Positions 60,341 to 64,000 of a stretch of 64,000 nt of DNA are shown here, piece after piece. Both the position numbers and the translations under genes were made by a program. A model generated the notes under the pieces. That model did no database searches. It was not told the DNA's origin and saw only the letters and a program-made list of their open reading frames with translations. Every line of letters begins with the position of its first letter. Position 1 is the first letter of the stretch. The stretch is from Mycobacteriales bacterium (GTDB lineage: Bacteria; Actinomycetota; Actinomycetes; Mycobacteriales; SCTD01). The stretch lies in the NCBI GenBank assembly GCA_030697205.1, contig JAUYQP010000055.1:1-64000 (forward strand). The letters are read 5' to 3'.

Positions 60341-62938
60341 ATGCATCGGGGCATGAGCCCAGGGACGGGACGGCGGCGCCTCGCCGTGCACGCAGGAGCA
60401 ACGTTGGTCCTCGCACTGGTCGGCGCACAGCTCGTGGCAGTCGCCGCTGCGCGACCGCCTGCGGTTGCGGACCCCTGCCCCGGCGGCAGCACCGCTCCGG
60501 TGTGGCCCGGCGCGCCGCGCGCCTGCATCCACGTCGACGAGACGCCACCGGGCATCGACGTCGAGCGCCCGGTGTCGACGTCCGAGCTCGGGGCCCGCGA
60601 CGGCGCCTCGGCCGAGGCGGTGCTCGCCGCGCAGGAGAGCGGGACGCCCACCCCGACGTCCTACGCCGCCGGGTCCACCGTCGCCTGCGACGGGGACGGG
60701 ACCAGCGGCTACCGCGTCCAGGCGATGTACGTCGTGGCCGCCGACCGTCCCAACCGCTTCGCCGACCTGCGCGCCTCGATCCAGCAGTGGGCCGCCGGCG
60801 TCGACGACGTCGTCAACCGCAGCGCCGCCCTCACCGGCGGGGTGCGCCGGGTCCGCTACGTCACCTCCGACAACGGTGACGGGACCTGCAGCGCCGACGT
60901 CCTCAACGTCACGGTGCCCACCGGCGCCAACGCGTCGTTCTCCTCGACGATCTCTGCGGTGAGCGCGCTCGGACACACCAGCCCTGCCCGCAAGTACCTC
61001 ATGTGGGTCGACGCGAGCGTGCTGTGCGGCGTCGGGCAGGTCTACCCCTACAGCACCGACGGGCAGAGCAACCCCAACAACGGCAGCTACCCGCAGATGT
61101 CGCGCATCGACACGGGCTGCTGGGGGCTCGCCGGCTCGGTCGAGGCGCACGAGCTCGTGCACACCCTCGGTGCCGTCCTGCCGGGCTCACCGCACCGCAC
61201 GACCAACGGCCACTGCTACGACGAGTCCGACCGGATGTGCTACTCCGACGGCTCGGGTGTGGCGATGCAGCAGGTCTGCGCGAGCGACAACGAGGTGCTG
61301 CTCGACTGCCGCGCCGACGACTACTTCTCGACGGCGCCGACGGCCGGGTCCTGGCTCGACACCCACTGGAACGCCGCCGACAGCCGCTTCCTCATCGGCG
61401 GTGGCGACGGCAGCGGCGGCGGGTCTCCCGGCACCGTGACGAGTCTCGGCGTGACGCTCGCGGTCAACAACCCCGGCCTCGCCGGGCTCGCGACGCAGGT
61501 CACCGCGACGCCCGTCGTCCCTGACGGTCGCACCGCCACCGTGCGCTGGACCAGCGCCCGCACGGACTGCACCTTCTCCGACCCGACGCTGCTGCAGAGC
61601 GAGGTCACCTGCAGCGCGGCCAACCTCACCGCCACCACCGTCACGGTCACCGCGACCGACAGCACTGGCGCGACCGCGCGGGCGACCGGTGCCTTGACCT
61701 TCTCGTCGCAGCAGCGCACCTCGGCGACCTCACTGCTCGTCGACGGGCGGAGCGGATCCGCCTACTCCGGCTGCACCGGCTCGCTCGTCGCCCTCACCGG
61801 GACCGTCCTCGACAGCGCCAGCTCGGCCCCGGTCAAGGGCGTGCGCGTGGAGTTCCTCAAGAGGGCGGGTACGACGACGACCGTCATTGGCAGCGCCGTC
61901 ACCGATGCTGCGGGTGTGGCCCGCAGTGCGCTGCAGACCGTCGTCTCCGGCGTCGCCTACACCGCCCGCAGCGTCGCGTCGACGGCATGGACCGCCGCTT
62001 CCTCCACGGAGACAGCCGTGACCTCGACCGCGCCGTGCGCCACGTCGCTGACGTCCGTGCCCGCCACGACGAGCATTGGCTACGCCGCCCCGCTGCGGAT
62101 TACGGGTCGCCTGCTCAAGACCTCCGGCGGCGTCACCGACGGCGCAGCCGGACAGGTCGTGTCGGTGCGACTGCTCCCGACGGGCGCGACCACCACCGTC
62201 ACGCTGGGCAGTGCCAGCACGGCGTACGACGGGACCTGGGCGGTCACCGTCACCCCGAAGACGAGCGGTGCCCTCTACGCCGAGCTCCCCACGAAGCCCG
62301 CTCTGCTCGGCGCGCGCAGCACCTCGAGCAGCCTCGCGGTGGCGAGCTGGACCCCGGCCGTGACCGTCACCTCTGCCAGTCCGACAGCTCTCGCCTACGG
62401 CGGCGCCATGACAGTGAAGGGATCGGTGACCAAGACGGCCTGGGGCGTCACGTCCGCCGCCGCCGGCGTGAAGGTGACCGTGACCCAACAGGCCACTGGT
62501 CAGGCCGAGACCACCGTCGGCACGGCGCTCACCCTGACCGACGGCAGCTTCTCCGTCCTGGCCAAGCCGACGCTGTCGTCGGTGGTGCGCGTCCGCGTCA
62601 CCGGGGTCGTCGGCTACGGCACCGCCGTCGCCGCCCAGACCACCGCGGTGACCGTCACGCCCCGCCTGGCGCTCTCGGCGGTCTCCTCCGCGCTGGGCGG
62701 TGCGCCCATCACCTGGACGGCCCGGATCACCCCGCTGCGCTCGGTCTCGCTGTCGCTGCAGCGACAGTCGGGGACCTCCTGGGACAGCGTCGCGACGATC
62801 CCCGTCGTCAACGGCGTCGGCTCCGTCGTCACCGCGGCCCCGTCGACGCTCGGCACCTGGAGCTACCGGCTCTCGTTCGCCGGTGACTCGCTGTCCGCCG
62901 CGACCACCAGCCCCGTCAGGGCGCTCAAGACGACCTGA
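60341..62938 (+). CDS. Secreted metalloprotease-like protein with Ig-like repeats
   Basis: The 865-residue protein has a signal peptide (AVHAGATLVLALVGAQLVAVA), then a domain of about 330 residues with a zinc motif HELVHTLG (His270, Glu271, His274) and a Met-turn-like DRMCYSD. The third zinc ligand is not at the classic metzincin spacing; His285 is possible. The rest is a series of Thr/Ser/Ala-rich beta-sandwich repeats like those in bacterial surface proteins (for example TATVRWTSARTDC, then VTVTSASPTALAYGGAMTV). It follows the glycohydrolase gene by 24 bp and may be co-transcribed. ATG 60353 is an alternative start. Confidence 0.8.
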   Translation: MHRGMSPGTGRRRLAVHAGATLVLALVGAQLVAVAAARPPAVADPCPGGSTAPVWPGAPRACIHVDETPPGIDVERPVSTSELGARDGASAEAVLAAQESGTPTPTSYAAGSTVACDGDGTSGYRVQAMYVVAADRPNRFADLRASIQQWAAGVDDVVNRSAALTGGVRRVRYVTSDNGDGTCSADVLNVTVPTGANASFSSTISAVSALGHTSPARKYLMWVDASVLCGVGQVYPYSTDGQSNPNNGSYPQMSRIDTGCWGLAGSVEAHELVHTLGAVLPGSPHRTTNGHCYDESDRMCYSDGSGVAMQQVCASDNEVLLDCRADDYFSTAPTAGSWLDTHWNAADSRFLIGGGDGSGGGSPGTVTSLGVTLAVNNPGLAGLATQVTATPVVPDGRTATVRWTSARTDCTFSDPTLLQSEVTCSAANLTATTVTVTATDSTGATARATGALTFSSQQRTSATSLLVDGRSGSAYSGCTGSLVALTGTVLDSASSAPVKGVRVEFLKRAGTTTTVIGSAVTDAAGVARSALQTVVSGVAYTARSVASTAWTAASSTETAVTSTAPCATSLTSVPATTSIGYAAPLRITGRLLKTSGGVTDGAAGQVVSVRLLPTGATTTVTLGSASTAYDGTWAVTVTPKTSGALYAELPTKPALLGARSTSSSLAVASWTPAVTVTSASPTALAYGGAMTVKGSVTKTAWGVTSAAAGVKVTVTQQATGQAETTVGTALTLTDGSFSVLAKPTLSSVVRVRVTGVVGYGTAVAAQTTAVTVTPRLALSAVSSALGGAPITWTARITPLRSVSLSLQRQSGTSWDSVATIPVVNGVGSVVTAAPSTLGTWSYRLSFAGDSLSAATTSPVRALKTT

Positions 62939-63005
62939 TCACCCTGCGATCGGTTCGCTCGACGGAGAAGTCGTGCGCGACCCAGTCCTCCCGCGCGGTC
63001 ACCCT
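62939..63005. other. Gap after the metalloprotease gene
   Basis: Nothing convincing was found here. No stem-loop with a T tract follows the stop codon. Confidence 0.3.
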
Positions 63006-63190
63006 TCACACCATGACCCGCTGCGTCGAGAACAGCACCGGGTCCCAGACGCTCACACCATCCGTTGTGAATCCCAGGCCGCCCTCGTGCGTGAGGCCGA
63101 TGGTGTGCCAACCATCGTCGCTGACGAACCGACGGTGGGCTCCCCAGCTGCGGGAAATAGCGGCACGTACTCCCGGTTCGGGGCAGCCTG
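63006..63190 (-). pseudogene. Possible gene remnant, unknown family
   Basis: A minus-strand reading ends at a TGA (63006-63008) and includes SDDGWHTIGLTHEGGLGFTT and then DGVSVWDPVLF. It is open for about 59 codons back to a stop but has no usable start codon. The amino-acid pattern looks like folded protein, and the downstream half has GC-rich third positions. It may be the 3' end of a decayed gene; no family was recognised. Confidence 0.35.
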
Positions 63191-63200
63191 ATCTACAGCC

Positions 63201-63671
63201 CTATCGGGCCGCGCACGCCTTCGAGAGGGCGGTTCGCGCTTCCGCAAGCGAATTGAACGCCTGGACGGGTCCAGGAGCGAACCTAGGGTGCGTGATCTTC
63301 TCGAACTCCTGCCTTCGCCCTGGAAACTGCTTGTTGATGATCGCGAGGTCGATTGTGGCGGGGAGCACGATGCCAATTTGCAGAGCATCGCGCTCCGCTT
63401 GGTCGAGGCCCCGAGAGGTCCCAAGGGATGGACGAATCGCGGTATCGACGGCCGCTCTGAGTGACTTCAGCTCCTCGACAGTCCCGTCCACAGGCACCCC
63501 CAACCGACAGAGCTGGTCGACGGCGACCTGGGCCGCCGAAGACTTGTCAGGTCCCGGGACGGACGGTGCGCAGGAAGCGGTCCCTAACACGGCCAGCGAG
63601 CTGCAGAGGGTCGTCACCACCGCGCGAACTGGCACGAAGCCGAGGTTAGTCCTTCGATTGGCGTACCTCAT
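63201..63671 (-). CDS. Putative lipoprotein, unknown function
   Basis: The 156-residue protein has a basic N-terminus, a short hydrophobic stretch and a lipobox LGTASC with the lipidated Cys near residue 34. The mature part is mostly helical, with VDQLCRLGVPVDGTVEELKS and KITHPRFAPGPVQAF. No family was recognised. Codon use is less GC-biased than in the main genes, as in the rest of this end of the window. Confidence 0.6.
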   Translation of the reverse strand: MRYANRRTNLGFVPVRAVVTTLCSSLAVLGTASCAPSVPGPDKSSAAQVAVDQLCRLGVPVDGTVEELKSLRAAVDTAIRPSLGTSRGLDQAERDALQIGIVLPATIDLAIINKQFPGRRQEFEKITHPRFAPGPVQAFNSLAEARTALSKACAAR

Positions 63672-63716
63672 GGATCGGTACGTGGCCTGGCCAATCGCGG
63701 CGGGCCTCGCGAACCG

Positions 63717-63935
63717 TTACCGGAGGCGGTACGCCGATCGGCTGATCGTGAAGCCATGGTCGTTGTCGAGATGGTCGCAGCGCACACCTTCACGTTCGCT
63801 GGCGCACTGGATGTTCCCGAAGCGCAGCGCCTCGGCGTAGGGAAGGACCTGCTTGGCGCTCCAGTCATACGGAGCCGCATCTGACGCGCACCTGAAGCTG
63901 GCTCTGCCTGTGCGACCTAGTGGTGTGTCGCGCAT
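63717..63935 (-). pseudogene. C-terminal fragment of a DUF6636-like secreted protein
   Basis: The reading contains ASFRCASDAAPYDWSAKQ, VLPYAEALRFGNIQCAS and GVRCDHLDNDHGFTISRSAY. This matches my recollection of the C-terminal half of small actinobacterial secreted proteins of the DUF6636 type, with their Cys residues and the GHGFTISR ending. The N-terminal half and a signal peptide are missing, although the frame stays open to the window edge. It is either a truncated remnant or the end of a gene starting beyond the window. Confidence 0.45.
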
Positions 63936-63967
63936 TTGAGTAACTAGTTCTGCGATAGTGTTCGTAG

Positions 63968-64000
63968 ATGACCGCAGCTGCCGATTCGTTGGTGATGTCG
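63968..64000 (+). CDS. Possible 5' end of a gene running off the window
   Basis: ATG 63968 opens a frame reading MTAADSLVMS to the window edge. The preceding 35 bp (63930-63967) are AT-rich for this genome, as promoters here tend to be. There is no clear ribosome site, and only eleven codons are visible. Confidence 0.3.
   Translation, partial: MTAAADSLVMS

Noticed and set aside
57722-61162. Open frame of more than 1100 codons on the minus strand across the SIS and glycohydrolase genes
   Set aside because: It is low-complexity shadow sequence of the coupled plus-strand genes.

Overview
The window comes from a high-GC Gram-positive bacterium of the class Actinomycetia. The evidence is GTG and TTG starts, very GC-rich third codon positions, a mycothiol-dependent isomerase-fold gene, a PAC2-family protein, paired DUF1990 proteins, a mycobacterial LigB-type DNA ligase, a DUF222/HNH endonuclease, WS/DGAT acyltransferase and an LPxTG-anchored subtilase. 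The genus cannot be fixed from sequence alone. No rRNA, tRNA, CRISPR array or prophage was seen.

Left part (0-34 kb) is mostly chromosomal housekeeping in short units: DinG helicase, PAC2 protein, two DUF1990 proteins, an FmdB zinc ribbon, a FUSC exporter, a serine hydrolase, pirin, a TrmH methyltransferase, a MaoC hydratase, LtrA, an MDMPI protein, a Ski2-like DUF3516 helicase, a sortase-anchored subtilase, an XRE regulator with a divergent membrane protein, a DUF222/HNH gene, then HrpA-LigT divergent from LigB, an acyl-CoA dehydrogenase, an SGNH-hydrolase pseudogene, N-acetylglutamate synthase, a large secreted M19-like hydrolase, and a WS/DGAT gene divergent from tryptophan 2,3-dioxygenase.

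Middle (34-46 kb): a sterol-desaturase-fold gene is divergent from a TetR-ribokinase pair. Then comes a leftward transport operon: substrate-binding protein, a LivH-LivM fusion, an MFS-LivF fusion, a secreted protein of unknown function, a membrane-anchored protein and a YkvA protein. A ROK-family repressor is divergent from it.

Right part (46-60 kb) is the most interesting region. Two divergent, translationally coupled operons share one regulatory gap near 53.9-54.0 kb. Leftward: NagA, alpha/beta hydrolase, DegT aminotransferase, Gfo/Idh oxidoreductase, a ceramidase-like protein, a GH84 N-acetylglucosaminidase and a LivG-type ATPase. Six successive 4-bp overlaps link them. Rightward: ROK kinase-like protein, alpha/beta hydrolase, secreted tandem-PHP protein, SIS-domain protein and ADP-ribosylglycohydrolase-family protein. 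Because the neighbouring transporter operon lacks a LivG while this operon carries one, I infer a single system that imports and dismantles an N-acetylamino-sugar conjugate.

The last kilobases hold a secreted metalloprotease-like protein with an Ig-like tail, a small lipoprotein, and short remnants of genes in DNA with less biased codon use.
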